From: Termitomyces sp. T153 | Taxonomy: Eukaryota; Basidiomycota; Agaricomycetes; Agaricales; Lyophyllaceae | Length of the DNA stretch: 64,000 nucleotides | Reading direction: 5' to 3' | Assembly (NCBI GenBank): GCA_018296165.2 | Contig: JACKQL020000094.1 | Span: forward strand, 62,001 to 126,000 | The notes under the pieces: model-generated | The model's database searches: none | Seen by the model: only the letters and a program-made list of their open reading frames with translations | Told to the model about the DNA's origin: nothing | In this document: piece after piece, positions 22,110 to 33,856 of the stretch | Layout: every line of letters starts with the position of its first letter | Position numbering within the stretch: the stretch's first letter is position 1 | Made by a program: the position numbers and the translations under genes

Positions 22110-24941
22110 CTATTGTACCCCATTGACCAACAGAGTTTGCCCCTCGCGGATTCGCTGCTGAGTTCGCTCAGCCACCGCATCATACACAAACTGCTGCTGC
22201 TGGCGATGGTACGGCCACCCTTCATGCGTCGACCTATCATCATCAGAGTCAAGCCGTGAATCCACAGAATACGTCTCGTCCCTCCCATCGAGAATATCTT
22301 CCTGCCCATAGTCTACGCACAAAATAAATCAGCCGTCTACAAAGAACAAAACAAAACATACGATCCAAAGTGTCCTCCTCTACAACTCTCTGTTTCCCAA
22401 GTGCCTTCTCGCTAGGCTTCGCCGGCACCTCCTCTTCCTCCTGATACACGCTCGACCTCATCACACTTGGCACACTCTCCTTCCTCAACCTCATACCCGC
22501 CACTCCATTCTGCAACGCCTCATACTCATCCCGGATTGGTGTGGGTGGTGATGGCGTTCTAGACTGGGTATAAACATACATATTACCCTGCGCAGGCAAA
22601 CGCGGGCCGTGCGGGGCAGGCCGAGGGGGGGCCAGCCCTCCCCCGCTCAGTTCTGAGTGCGAGAGTGTTGAATGCGTGTGATGGTGGTGATAAGGCGTCT
22701 GCGCACCAGGCATGGGCGATGACGACCTTGAACGCGAAATATGGGTTGCTTCACTGCTCCCACGTCCTACAACATGTGACGAATCCGACAGATGATCTCC
22801 ATCTTGTTGCAACTGTTGTAATTGCTACTTGACTCAATCAACATCATGTCAATTAGGATCACACAAAGAACTCACCCTACGATCCATCTTTGTTTCCTTC
22901 CTGCTCACCTCCTCTGTCATCCTCTCGATCGCCACCCTCTCGAGATCATCATACTGTTGTAGCGCATCCATCAACTCCGCATTGGCAGACAACAATGAGC
23001 CCAACAACTTCTCCTGGATTGTCTGCTCGAGACGCTGCTCTTCTGGCTGCCCAGTCACCAATGCCTCCTGATTCTTGGTAACACGAGACTTTTCCGCTTC
23101 TGCAGAGGCCCATGATATCTGGGCAAAGATAAGCTCCTGCGACGAACGACATTTGAGATAGAATTCCTGCAATGGATAGAATGTTGATTGATGTGGTCGA
23201 AATCGTGTCAAGCAGGAAATCGCGAACCTTGATAACATCTGTCGTCTTAAGATCTTCAGGTCTTGACAGCGCAAGGGCTTGAGAGAGGAGAGATGCGTTC
23301 CCCTGACCAAGCTTACACTCCTGGAACAACCGTCGAATGTCTTCATCAAGTGAGATGATGCGGTTTCGTGATTCTGGTGTCTTATGTTTTCGAGATGTCT
23401 TCTGCAGGGAGTTCATTAGAGGGATGTAAAGACAAGAAGGACAAGTAACCAACAGTTCGGGGAGTGAGTGTAGTGGGAAATTCAACAGGGAAGGTTGATG
23501 GTTCTTGATATACAACCTGGGGTATATTATTATCATATTGGAATCGGTTAGAGACCGGAAAAGTAAACATGGGGTCGTTATCGTCCAAAGGCATTCCCTT
23601 GTCCGAGTTATTAGCTTTGTGCGGAAATTTGACCAAATAAGCTAAGAACCTCTTCCGGTTGATCATGAGGTTTAACTCTTTTCCAGAGTGCACGAAATCC
23701 AGTATTTGTACTTTCTGCAAATGCAATTGGCTTTCGGCTTCAAATACGGAGCAAGGACACTCACTTCCACTTGCAAATGCAGCAGCAGCAACGACAGCCA
23801 AAAGACGTTCTCGAACAACGGGGGATGTGCGGGGCGATATAAGTAAATCCTCTAATGTTTCCGTGAACTTGCGAGTTGTTGATTGTTGGACAAACCAATC
23901 ATTTTTGACATTGCGCAGAAAAAATGCCCAAAGCTGGTCCCATTTCACTGTCAGCTGGACATCGGCGAGAATCAAAGCGCAAGTAGCTTACCCGAGCGGC
24001 CGCTAGTTGAGCAGTAGGTTCCCCATACTTGAATTCGCGCCGAAGAGCGCGGGCGGCTTCCTTTGCGTTACTTTCACTCAGAGCAACTCGTTCAGTAACC
24101 TCTAAAACAAGAGCCCAGTCTTCGGACGCCGTGGCAGTGAGAAAGCCTAGATAAACGTCAGCCCTCATCGAGTGTAGTACGACTTTGTAGATCCACTTTA
24201 CCAATCATCCTCGTGAGTTCAGCAGTCTCACCATCGCGCCCTCTATCGCGTCCATCCTGTGCCCTACTTCTTTCCTTTTCCTTTTCCTTATCTTTATCCT
24301 TGTCCTTGTCTCTATCACCACGATTCCAGAACCCTCGTCGTTGTTCTTTCTTCTCGGGAGGGTCCTTTTCGCGCTCGCGATGTCCGCTGTCCGAATGCCC
24401 AGACGTAGGTGCGTACCGCTCTTCAGGTGCCGGCTTTGTCGTTGACTGGGCCGGGTCAAGCGCACCAAGGATTCTCAACGCAACAGGAGCAGAGATCGCA
24501 GACTTCTTTCTGTGTTGCTGTGGCTGCGATTCACGATCTCTGAGACCTGTGTTGGAGTTGATGCTGAACGGCGAAGGTGATCGGGCGCCGTTAGGACTGG
24601 GTATGGGGGGTGATGCCCCGGGCGGTAGTGAGGCAAACGATGAGTTGTGCGACGCGATGACCTGATACTGGCTAGGGAATGGAGATGGGTCGTCGGTTGG
24701 CACAACCTCCCAGCGCTCGCCCTCGCTGGATGTACGACGTATAGAGTGAAGCGGAGGGGTCATGTAGCCCTGCTGGAGCTGATTGTGGTATACGGCATGC
24801 TGCTGATGGATGGGGGTGGCCACGACGGATTCCTGTGAACAAGAGATAGTGAGCATGGACGCGATGGGCACAATGAGGGCGGACCTCGTTGGGTGATGAA
24901 TTTGGTTTTAATAGTTTTGGCTTATTGAACAGTTTCCTCAT
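22110..24941 (-). CDS. VHS and GAT domain protein, Lsb5-like (intact copy)
   Basis: Adaptor-type protein expected to bind ubiquitin or sorting signals and act in endosomal or Golgi trafficking, or at actin patches like yeast Lsb5. Start MRKLFNKPKLLKPNSS at 24941. Order: Pro/Ser-rich region (QLQQGYMTPPLHSIRRTSSEG); a charged DRDKDKDKDKEKEKE run; VHS domain (TAELTRMIG, FLTATASEDWALVLEVTERV, NAKEAARALRREFKYGE, LWAFFLRNVKNDWF, SPRTSPVVRERLLAVVAAAA, then GFRALWKRVKPHDQPEE); and a linker. The GAT region follows (RRLFQECKLGQGNASLLSQA, EFYLKCRSSQELIFAQISW, LEQTIQEKLLGSLLSANAEL). A disordered linker leads to a short C-terminal exon (DGRDETYSVDSRLD) ending at 22110. Reading through the exons I find no stop or lost splice site. 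The arm at 13.7-16.3 kb is its decayed inverted copy. Confidence 0.85.
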
Positions 24942-25444
24942 TACGGCGAGATCGTGGAATGCAGAGAGCAGCGACAACAGAGCCGGCGAGGCAATGCCAG
25001 CCGACAACCAACAAATCGGGGGCTGTGCCGTCCAGGAACACGTGCTTGATAAGATCCCGCCACAGTGAGAACCTCGACATTTTTCAAGCACTCGCTTGCC
25101 CGCTTCTCATGAATCTGGCGAAGGCAAAGCTCATACGATATCAGTGCCATCTTTGGACTGGAGATCGAACACACGGAGGGCTGTCGTCATCAATACAGAA
25201 ACCAACCCTCAGTACTCGACATTGGTAATTGATCAAGCAGCGTGTGCTCAAAAGGTACATGCCAACGCCTGGTGATGATAAAGAGTACTGTACAATCAAG
25301 GATAGAGCTACTAGAAAGAGAGGTCAAGTCAACACCGTTAACTAACGGCACCACCACGTGATCGCGTCAAGAAAATCATTACAAGTGCTCTGCGTCTTTT
25401 CCAACAAGAGTCTCGGTTATTGTCTGGAAGAAGCATCCCCCAAC
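24942..25444. other. Intergenic upstream of the VHS-GAT gene
   Basis: 503 bp. The first part (to about 25.0 kb) still matches the upstream flank of the decayed arm at about 13.65-13.71 kb, so the duplication included some promoter. No other gene seen. Confidence 0.5.
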
Positions 25445-27752
25445 CTAGCATTCGTTGGCGCGCGCCGCCTCGGCGGAGGCATCAATTGTCGCCACCGGCC
25501 CAGTAAACCAATTGACTCCACCATATTTCGGGAAATAAAACCATATAATGGAAAGAATCATAGATCCTCCAAGGACGACGACGGTATAATTCATATTCGC
25601 CTTGTCTGTCGTCGGAGCTGTAGGGAAGAACATCACAATTGACATGAAGAACATGAATGTGACAGCAATTATGGCAATAGGACAGCTCTGTTCAAATTTC
25701 AAAAGAAAAATCGAAATAGGTAGAAGAGCAAAAAAGGCTTACAAACGCGCCAAGGGTAAATGCTCCAGGCTTGAAGTCATTTTTACCTAAAAACCGAGCG
25801 GAAATCGGGATAGCGTAGGCGATGTAACTACCGACGACCGAAATGGCAAACGCGGCATTGATGGCCTGTTCTCCAGCAAACACAAGACAACCAAGGGCAA
25901 TAGATAGCATACCATCGAAGATGACGGTGTTCACCGGCGTTTTCGTGTAGTTATTCATGTGGTACAACCACGATGAGAACGGGAGAGCTAACGAAAGTTG
26001 ATTGTGATTGTAAGAAACACTTCTCTTGGTCGTCGAAACGTACCGGAGTCACGGCTGAATGCAAAAGTTTGACGGCTGGCGGCGAGTAACTGTTAAGTAC
26101 GTTAGTCCTTGGAGCAAGCAGTACGTATAGAATACAGCTTGTCAAATTACCATGCTCGAACCCATCATGAATCTGCAGCTTGACGTCAGCTTGAAGTGAT
26201 AAAACTTAGAGAAAAAACGTCGGGTTGGCGTACTGAACGACCACAATAAAAGCCCAAATAAGAAGCGTAGCCCTTCGCCCAAAGCTCTGGAAGAATATCT
26301 GTGCCATCGGCTGGTCGCTATCATACAATGCTTGGAGATCAGTTCCCATGCAGAATGCCAACGACATGTTAATCACTGTTTTCGGCCACATGTTCGTCAT
26401 CCACGAAGCATATAATGGAAATGAGGTAATAACGCACACCATCCAACAATGCCAGCGATAGCTATAGCCAGAGTAATTGCCCAGGGAACGGCGGTAGCGG
26501 CGTTAGATGCTTCCTCACTGATGTGGACACAGGCATCGTATCCGCCTTACGCAGAAGCGTTTTGAGTAAAAATGGTGAAGGCTGGACTGCTCAACTTACC
26601 GATGGTCCACAACGGTGCATTAAAACTGATCAGAAACGCAAAGCCGTCGGGCCATTGGTTGTCTGGACAGTATGTATATCAGTGAAATGTGTGCGGCTTT
26701 GACTCAGCAAAGCAATTGAACACTGTACAGTTCACAAAGTCCCATAAAGCGAGATTTGTCGTATTTCTGTATCTAGTAGGCGTGACTAAAGGTAATGCAA
26801 TCACCACGGCGAGACATAATCTAAAATTATTCAGTCAATATACATAAGTATAGGTCGCAATAGGCGACCACACTTACAGAAGATTCAAGACAACATAGAC
26901 ACCCTGCAACCGAGCAAGAACCCCTGTACCCAAGCAGCATATGAAAATATGAATCATAACAATTGCTACGTAAACGCCACTGAAAGAGGTTCATTAGCCG
27001 GTACCTCTCCGAATGAAGACAATAACATGCAAAGTCTGCGCAGAAGTTGGCTCGAACGTTCCGCCCGAACCAATAGTAATTGCCGTCATAACCTGCAAGG
27101 CACATCCCCAATTAATCGACGACACAGAAGCGACTGAACCAATAGTATTCGCATCTACAGTTCAATAACTCAGGGACTATTGCCAAGGAAAGCAGAGAGG
27201 AGAACGAATAACGGACATCCAACGATCCAGCAAAGCAAACGTCTCCACCGCGGGGAGGACAGGTTGTAAGTCCAGAAATACAGCTAGATATCCAAGCATT
27301 GAAAACAAGCCCTAAAATATATATGAGGTAAGCAAACTACCCCTCCAGATGTGGGTGCAGCAGAAGCCAATTCGCCCATGGCAAGTCCAATACTCAGGTC
27401 GAAAATGCTTGCGACGAGCCACTTCGGAAGCGTGCAGCACCCGATATTAGCATGTTATCCACGAGAACGGGCGATATCAGGAATACTAACCCCCCAGACC
27501 ATAGAAGGACCACCACCATTTGGAAGAGCATAGAACAAGACAGATGCAATTGACGGTAGCAGACCAATGATCGAGAATGCAATACCAAAAACCTACTTGA
27601 AAATTTAAAACGTTCTCTAGAAAAATCTTCTCGGGTCTGGAGCTCACCTCCAAGGGTGCAAACGCTCGTTTGAATTCCTGCTTGTACCCTAACGACGCAA
27701 GCAACTCTTCGTCCGTCAGCTTTCTCTCTTGAGGTGCCTTGTTATCGTTCAT
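25445..27752 (-). CDS. Amino acid/GABA permease, APC superfamily
   Basis: Plasma-membrane transporter for amino acids, GABA or related amines. Start MNDNKAPQERKLTDEELLASLGYKQEFKRAFAPLE at 27752; the LGYKQEFKR-F-PLE opening is typical of fungal GABA-permease-type carriers. About ten short exons follow. Recognisable parts include GGGPSMVWG-like text near 27500; MSLAFCMGTDLQALYDSDQPMAQIF with SFGRRATLLIWAFIVVVQ; SRDSALPFSSWLYHMN; KTPVNTVIFDGMLSIALGCLVFAGEQAINAAFAISVVGSYIAY; and the terminal helices CPIAIIAVTFMFFMSIVMFFPT and YTVVVLGGSMILSIIWFYFP. Stop at 25445. This gives the usual about 12 membrane segments. Several middle exons (26.4-27.4 kb) are only roughly placed and I did not verify every junction, so a lesion there cannot be ruled out. 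Confidence 0.82.
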
Positions 27753-28185
27753 TGAGTCCTTTTACATCAGATGACGCAACGGATAGGAGCTTATATAGTT
27801 TTGGTCCACTATCGGATGGAGATGGGGAAGCCCTAGACATGCTTAATTCATATTAAAGCGGGCTGTCATTAAGATAGAGCTTAGCCTCGGTAACGCAAAT
27901 GGGTATGATACCACCATATCTATCAGAAGGTCAAAAAAATTCAACAACTTCACTTACTAGTCGCGGTAAGCCAATGATCCTACATGCCCAATTTCATCGG
28001 AGGTCACTCTGAAAGACAACCAGTTCTCCTGATATATACATAGCAACGTGTAAAGCAATGGCCAGCATACCAGACTGTCTCTTACTTTATTCCATTAAGC
28101 AACTCATCTGGCAACAATACAGCTATAGAAATTAACTCGTAATGCTGCCAAAATGTCAAAGATTCGGCTTTCGTACAGCTTTGCT
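27753..28185. other. Intergenic
   Basis: 433 bp upstream of the permease and downstream of membrane protein B (both minus). Presumed permease promoter. No gene seen. Confidence 0.5.
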
Positions 28186-30701
28186 TTAAGAATACTCTGG
28201 GGTAGACTTTGAACGCATTTGAGGCTCCATATACCCATCACTCTCAAGGTTCAAGTGATTGTTACCAAAGGTGTCAGTCCTTCGTACGCTAGGTCTCGCT
28301 TTGACAGCGGCCCAGTCGCGTTCCTGAAGTAACGACGGAGTTGATGAGATCCTCAATGGCGCTTCGTTCTTCGAATAGACGGAATGCCCGTGCCAGCTTT
28401 TTGGTGATTTTTGCGCTGCACGTGGCTCTTTGATGTATTCCGTGATAATTTCCAAGATCCGTTCCTCGTCAATATGACGAGCACTCTCGGTAGAACGATG
28501 AGTGTCGCCCTTCTCGGTATCATTTCTAAAAGTTTCAGGCGTAAAGTCAATGTCGTCAAGCGCAGCAGTCGCTTGGACTAGGAGATTGGAAGTCAGTAAT
28601 CTGCCGGAAAAACAGACATCGCCCATACGATATTGGGATAGACCTCGTCCGAAGTTCATACGGCACCAGATCCCCAGGAAAGCGGTGGAAATAGTGAGAA
28701 CAAATGCAGTGACCGTTATAGCGGCAAAGAAAGGCCAGCGCTTGAAGATCAACTGATAGACTAGAAGGAAAGACAAGTCATGATCGAGTAGAATCTGAGT
28801 ACCATAACGTACAATCACTGAAGAACATTAACGAAAAGATGACGATGAGGAACACAGCGACGTGAGAAAACGCCAAAAACTGTCCTCTTCCCTCCTTCCG
28901 AACAGAGACCCAACCCTAAGTGTGATCGATGAGTCTCTTCTCACTCTCCATATTTAGACATAACCTTACCAAGTATAACCAAGGCAATGAGAGCTAAGAA
29001 TTACATTGGTCAGCCGTCCTGAGGAGAGTACATGATCTTTGAATCAGACCAAAAGGGTGACAATGAATGCAACCAAATAGAGCTGCATGTGCTGTCCTAT
29101 GCTGTGAACAACAAGATCGATCCAAATGCTTGCGGAAGCCAACAAGAAAAATGTCCCCAGTTGTAGGCAAGCGGAAAACACAAGAACAATCTGTAGGCGA
29201 CACGTCAACGAGGACTGTTTATCTAGTTATGGTGTCTTGTTCAACCTTATAGATTTTGCTAACTCGAGAAGAGCTTCCGATTCGACTGAACGATTGTGAG
29301 GCATAAACCTTCTGAAGTCAGTACATCTCATGGCATATAACAGTATTCTTCCTCAACCTTGAACAGCTTGAAAGAAAGAAAAGCCATTGCTAGAAGAACC
29401 ACAATATTGGAAGCAAGGATCGAGATGTGGATCTGGGTCGTGTAAACCAGCGGAAGTAGACATCCTTAGAAGTGCCATGCACGATAATGACTTACGTCGT
29501 GTAACTGGTGAACACTCAGCCAGTCGTTTGGAGGGTTAAAATCACATTGCGTAGTCAGGAATTTTTCAACATCTTGGAGTTGTTCATGAAGTTCATGTGG
29601 GGCGAGACGGTAAGCAGCCCAACCTGTCCCAAAAACGTGACCAGAGAGCGACGCCCCAAGGTGAGGAAGCGACTCGTTCAATATCTACTGTCTAAGTATG
29701 ACCAGAGTGACATCGAAGCTGCTCCGCGACTAACCGTGACAACAGCCATAGATAGAAGCCAGATGTTGAAGCAAAGGATGACAATATCTTCTCGTCTCTC
29801 GTTATTCAACCTAACAAACAGATCAAAATGTCGAATATATTGCACCCGAACGAAATTTCTTACATGAGTTCAAGGGAATACATACTTGTACCACACAGAA
29901 ACGCTTTATGGACTTCATTCTTGTCTTCATCATCCTTCGAGTCGGCCGAGCCTCGATTTTGGATCTTGAGGACAGAGTTAGTACTTAGGGTATACCTCAA
30001 CAGTGATGCAGACCTTCAGCCCGTCCAAGGGAAAATGTCGAATTCCATGTTCATTGGATGTAGAATTCGAGAATGCGGCGGTACAATTCTGACATACCAG
30101 CGTAATATGAAGTGGTGCCTTTTCTGTGAAATTCGCGACCTTGATCAGCCAGTCCAAGCGCAAGACATGTTTTTTAGATGTGGAGTTGGAAAACACGGCG
30201 GTACAATTATGACACATCAGTCCAACAAGAGATGATGACTTTTTCGAGACTTTTGCGATCTTTTTCACCAGCCCGTCCAGGCGCAAGAGATGTTCGATAT
30301 CATGTCCGTCGGACGTGGAGTTCAGAAACGCGGCGGTACAATTATGACACACCAGCGTAACAGAAGATGGAGATGTTAGCTTTTCTGTGACCTTCACCGG
30401 CCCATCCAGGTGCAAAACTGGATATCCATTCTCATATCCGCCGGATGTGAAATTTGAAAGAATGTGTGCTGCTTTGGAACTGTCAGAATATGCGATTCCC
30501 TGTAACACAACCAGGACGACACAGCCCAACAGAGCAAAGAGGAAGTACAATGTTGTGAAGCGATTCAGGGTAATTCTCGAATACTGTACAACGGAGTGAG
30601 AGAAATGTCCGGTGTTGAAAGAAGAGACAAACAATGAGCTTGATCCTGCTCCACCAGAGAGCTTGATTGGATTTCAACCATCGGCGAATTTGGCGGAACA
30701 T
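28186..30701 (-). CDS. Uncharacterised multi-pass membrane protein, copy B, with a repeated cysteine/asparagine-rich loop
   Basis: Paralogue of copy A at 3688-5826. Proposed start MFRQIRRWLKSNQALWWSRIKLI at 30701, then an intron ending just before YSRITLNRFTTLYFLF, in the same place and phase as in copy A. After the first membrane segment (FALLGCVVLVVLQGIA) comes a long loop with three tandem repeats ending in CHNCTAAF-NSTS. Later parts match copy A one for one: GTGWAAYRLAPHEL; ILASNIVVLLAMAFLSFKLF; SACLQLGTFFLLASASIWIDLVV; YLVAFIVTLLV; a segment near 28.75 kb; and IWCRMNFGRGLSQY followed by AALDDIDFTPETFRNDTEK. The tail is longer than in copy A, polar, and ends at 28186. Function unknown; the architecture would suit a receptor or sensor (inference). 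Confidence 0.7.
30040..30430 (-). repeat. Three tandem repeats inside the loop of membrane protein B
   Basis: Three units of about 40-45 codons, each with L-x-LDG-x-VK near the start and C-x-NCTA-F-NSTS at the end. The units end near 30083, 30202 and 30338 on the plus-strand scale. Each carries two cysteines and two potential N-glycosylation sites (NCT, NST). Copy A has a single diverged counterpart (VLDGDNLVITPSSNFTV...LQCTQ). Confidence 0.75.
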
Positions 30702-31271
30702 ATTAAGAGAAATGAGAGGAGCAAATTGTGTACCAGCGCAATATTGGTCAGAAAAGAATGTAATTGAAAAAGGACCAGTCGCTCGGTGCAAATCAATGCA
30801 CAGCGAAGAGGAAAGAAGAGGAATCAACGTTGTCGTCACGCGTCTTCTTCTCAACAGCTATATGTATATGATGTTTCTATAAATAGCAACACGCAGCCCC
30901 ACGACCAAGGCGAAGGAACCTTCCGAACAGATAATCATTCAGCGCTCAGCTCCTGGCCAACAAGGAGTTTCCTAGAAGAGAGGTTGTGTTGCGTATCCAT
31001 CATACGACTGTTGTCTTATTTGCGCCGCGTTATCTGATGATTATCGGCAATACTTAGAAACACACGATACAGATTGTAACATTGTAACAGGACCGCTATA
31101 CTACCTCGCCAACCGGTTGCGCTATTGTGATGACTACGATCCTTTCGGTCGTATGACGACAGCCTCGGACATCCTATATCTAGAATATACTTAGTCTCGG
31201 CTTGCTTCCTTTTTTCTCTATCGTGTACTTACGCACGCCGCTGCTTTTCTCGCTCTCTCTGAGGTTGGTAT
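30702..31271. other. Intergenic
   Basis: 570 bp between membrane protein B (start) and the amine oxidase (stop), both minus. Contains the promoter of membrane protein B by position. No gene or repeat found. Confidence 0.5.
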
Positions 31272-33237
31272 TCAGATATCATACGGAATACCATTCTGAG
31301 CCTTATCGAAGTGCTCCACTCTCACACAGCTCTGATGTGTGATGCACTTAATGATCGATTGTGCGACATCAAGGCCTTCGAAATATGCTCCATGAAGGAA
31401 CCCTGTAGAGACCGCAGTTAAGTCATTCATATGATCACTCTTCAATACATCGCGCAATCATTGTCACTCACCATAGTACTTCATGCTGGTAGCCTCACCG
31501 GCAAAGTATAGCCTGTCAACATTAGACCTCAGATTGACATGATGCTGCTGTACAAATGACGGTGGCCAGTTGGAGTAGGAGCCACGATAGAGAGGGTCCG
31601 AGGTCCAGCGAGGGAAGTAAAAGTCCAGCGGGGGCGGTACAGTGATATTAGGAAACATCGACTGAAGAACGTTCAGAACTTCCGCCTTGACTTGTGAGTC
31701 TGGCAGTGCTTCGATTCTCTTAGAGTAATCGCCCTAGATGTACACTAATGAGTACAACTCGGATAGAATACGAGAGGTAACCTTACAGTGACAGTCACGA
31801 AGATAAGACCCGACCCAGGTAAGAAGTGCTTATGGTCAAGGCTCTGCCATACAGGATAATGCCCACGCTCAGGATCAGCATAAAGTGCCATCTTGATTTA
31901 TAGAATGAGTTTTGTAACCAAATGCACTGAGAGTGAGGCCCTACCTCAGTATCAAACCAAAACTTCTTCGGGAACTTGAGGAAAATCTTAGTATAGGTTG
32001 CCATCGTCATACTAGCTATGGCTTCCAATTTATAGTCTAAAACAAGAATATACGCGTTGGTTCAAACATGCAAGGAAATCAATAAACATGCCTGGTAATT
32101 TGGGGATGAAGAGAACATCATCGTTCTGGAGGACACCGAGACTGAAGGTACAAAGGGCATAATTCGCAGAAATCGTCGTACCATCTTTCAGTACAACCCT
32201 CACACCAGAATCTGACCATGATATTGATTTGACGGTGGATTTCAGACGAAGTTGACGTGGCTTGAGAAAGGTATTTGCCTCCTCTTGAATAAATGCTTTG
32301 AAGCCCCGTTGATCAATGCTGAGAAGATTTTCCTCAGAAAATCCCCCCTGATCAATATCGTAGGTAAAATTATTGTTCTGAAAATTTTGATGAAAGGCAC
32401 AATCGGTGTTTATTCGAGTTTCGGAGTGCTATCTATACGTACCCAAGATCCCGCTATAGCAGAGTTCTGGTCAGGTTTTTGAGCATACTCAAAGTCGACC
32501 TGTATTTCATATAAGAGGTATAACTTCTAGATGTGAGAGGTCATACGTTGAAATACTCTGCTGCTTTAGCGTGTATATCCCGAGGCTTCACTCCTATAAG
32601 GTCATAGGCGCTTCTTGAAGATAGATCCACCAGGTTTTGAGTCAGCCGAGTGCCTACATATGAAAAATTTGTCCTAGTTCAATAATGTCAGTCTATGAGC
32701 TCACCGCTATAGATTGTGTGGTTGACAAAGGCATCGATAGATGTATCAACGACATCCAGATAATTAACCGCGCCGTTATTATCATATGTCGCTGATAATA
32801 ATGAACTCAAACGGACCAGTAAAATAGATAGAGAAAAGCATACTCAGACTGCCGAACAGGTCGTTGTACTGCGTTCTAAGATTGTGCTTCTTTGCCAGAG
32901 TGAGGATCGGATTTTCAGGTCCGTTACCCGTCTGGGTTCCTTGTATCCAATTAGCACCTAACTCGATCGTTTTCCCTCCAAAAGTCGCGCTTTTCAGACG
33001 TCCACCTAGCTCATTTCGCGCTTCGACGATAAGAAAGTCATCGATGCCTTCCTCATGAAATGTACGCGCCGCGATTACTCCAGCTACCCCGCCACCTAAA
33101 ATAAGAGCTTCAACATGACGGTGTGCACTAGATAATCCCTGTTTGTTCTCATGAACAGGGTCAGAGATAGCCACAGCCAAGGAAGTTGGAAACAACAAAG
33201 GGAGTGCTATGAAGCCTAACATGATGGGATGCTCCAT
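31272..33237 (-). CDS. Flavin-containing amine oxidase (polyamine oxidase type), secreted
   Basis: Oxidises polyamines or other amines, producing hydrogen peroxide. Start MEHPIMLGFIALPLLFPTSLAVA at 33237: a hydrophobic stretch typical of a signal peptide. It is followed by EALILGGGVAGVIAARTFHE, the FAD-binding Rossmann motif, then IVEARNELGGRLKSATF and TIELGANWIQG, all standard for the family. Several short exons follow (a middle one encodes KFPKKFWFDTE). The C-terminal part has FYFPRWTSDPLYRGSYSNWPP and the second FAD motif LYFAGEATSMKYYG, then FLHGAYFEGLDVAQSI, and ends at 31272. Full family length is present. I checked neither all splice sites nor the substrate-determining residues. Confidence 0.87.
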
Positions 33238-33856
33238 ACGTACCCTAACTCAAAGTTTTTATCCATGCCGCGCATCTAAGCAAAGAAAAATTACCAAAGA
33301 ATCTCGTAAGATCGACTGACCGAATCAGTGACAGAAATGGCTTGGAAGATAAGACGTCGGAAATTTTTCACTACATAAAACAAATTCGCATCAGCAAGAC
33401 GGCAGGTTCTTATACTTGGCTAAATATGGGATCCTATACAATTTGGCCAACGATAAAGCCTACGTTTTGCGGATGTGGAAATTGTTCTGCACCTTTTCGT
33501 CAAGGCGCGTCATATTTTCGGAAGAAAGGGTTTTGGGCACCAACAACTAGCTGCGTTGTGCATCGATATATTAGTTAGGACACCCCCCCAGTGCCGTCTT
33601 TATGGGCTACCTCCATTGGCAATGACACATCTTACGTACACTTCATGCCTTGGTACACATGTAGCATGTCGGTAGCAATATATCCTAAGATTTGACACCT
33701 TGTTTATTTGTATGCCGAGGTGTTAAAACTTCATTCCCCGAGGTGGGGCCGGCCCAATCCAACAGGCTTGGATCGCGGAAGAAACGATATGAGCGCATAC
33801 CTATATTATTGATCATCATCACTGAAATGAGTCATAAGAGGAAGGAATTGATATGA
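33238..33856. other. Intergenic
   Basis: 619 bp between the amine oxidase start and the ARMT1 stop (both minus). Short plus-strand ORFs (33342-33675) have no recognisable domain. Holds the amine oxidase promoter by position. Confidence 0.5.

Noticed and set aside
24213..24665. 150-codon plus-strand Ser/Leu-rich ORF
   Set aside because: Antisense of the charged repeat region of the VHS-GAT gene; the same shadow appears in the other arm (13987-14430).
25445..33237. Permease plus amine oxidase as an amine-use gene cluster
   Set aside because: The two genes are separated by an unrelated membrane protein and nothing shows common control or a shared substrate.
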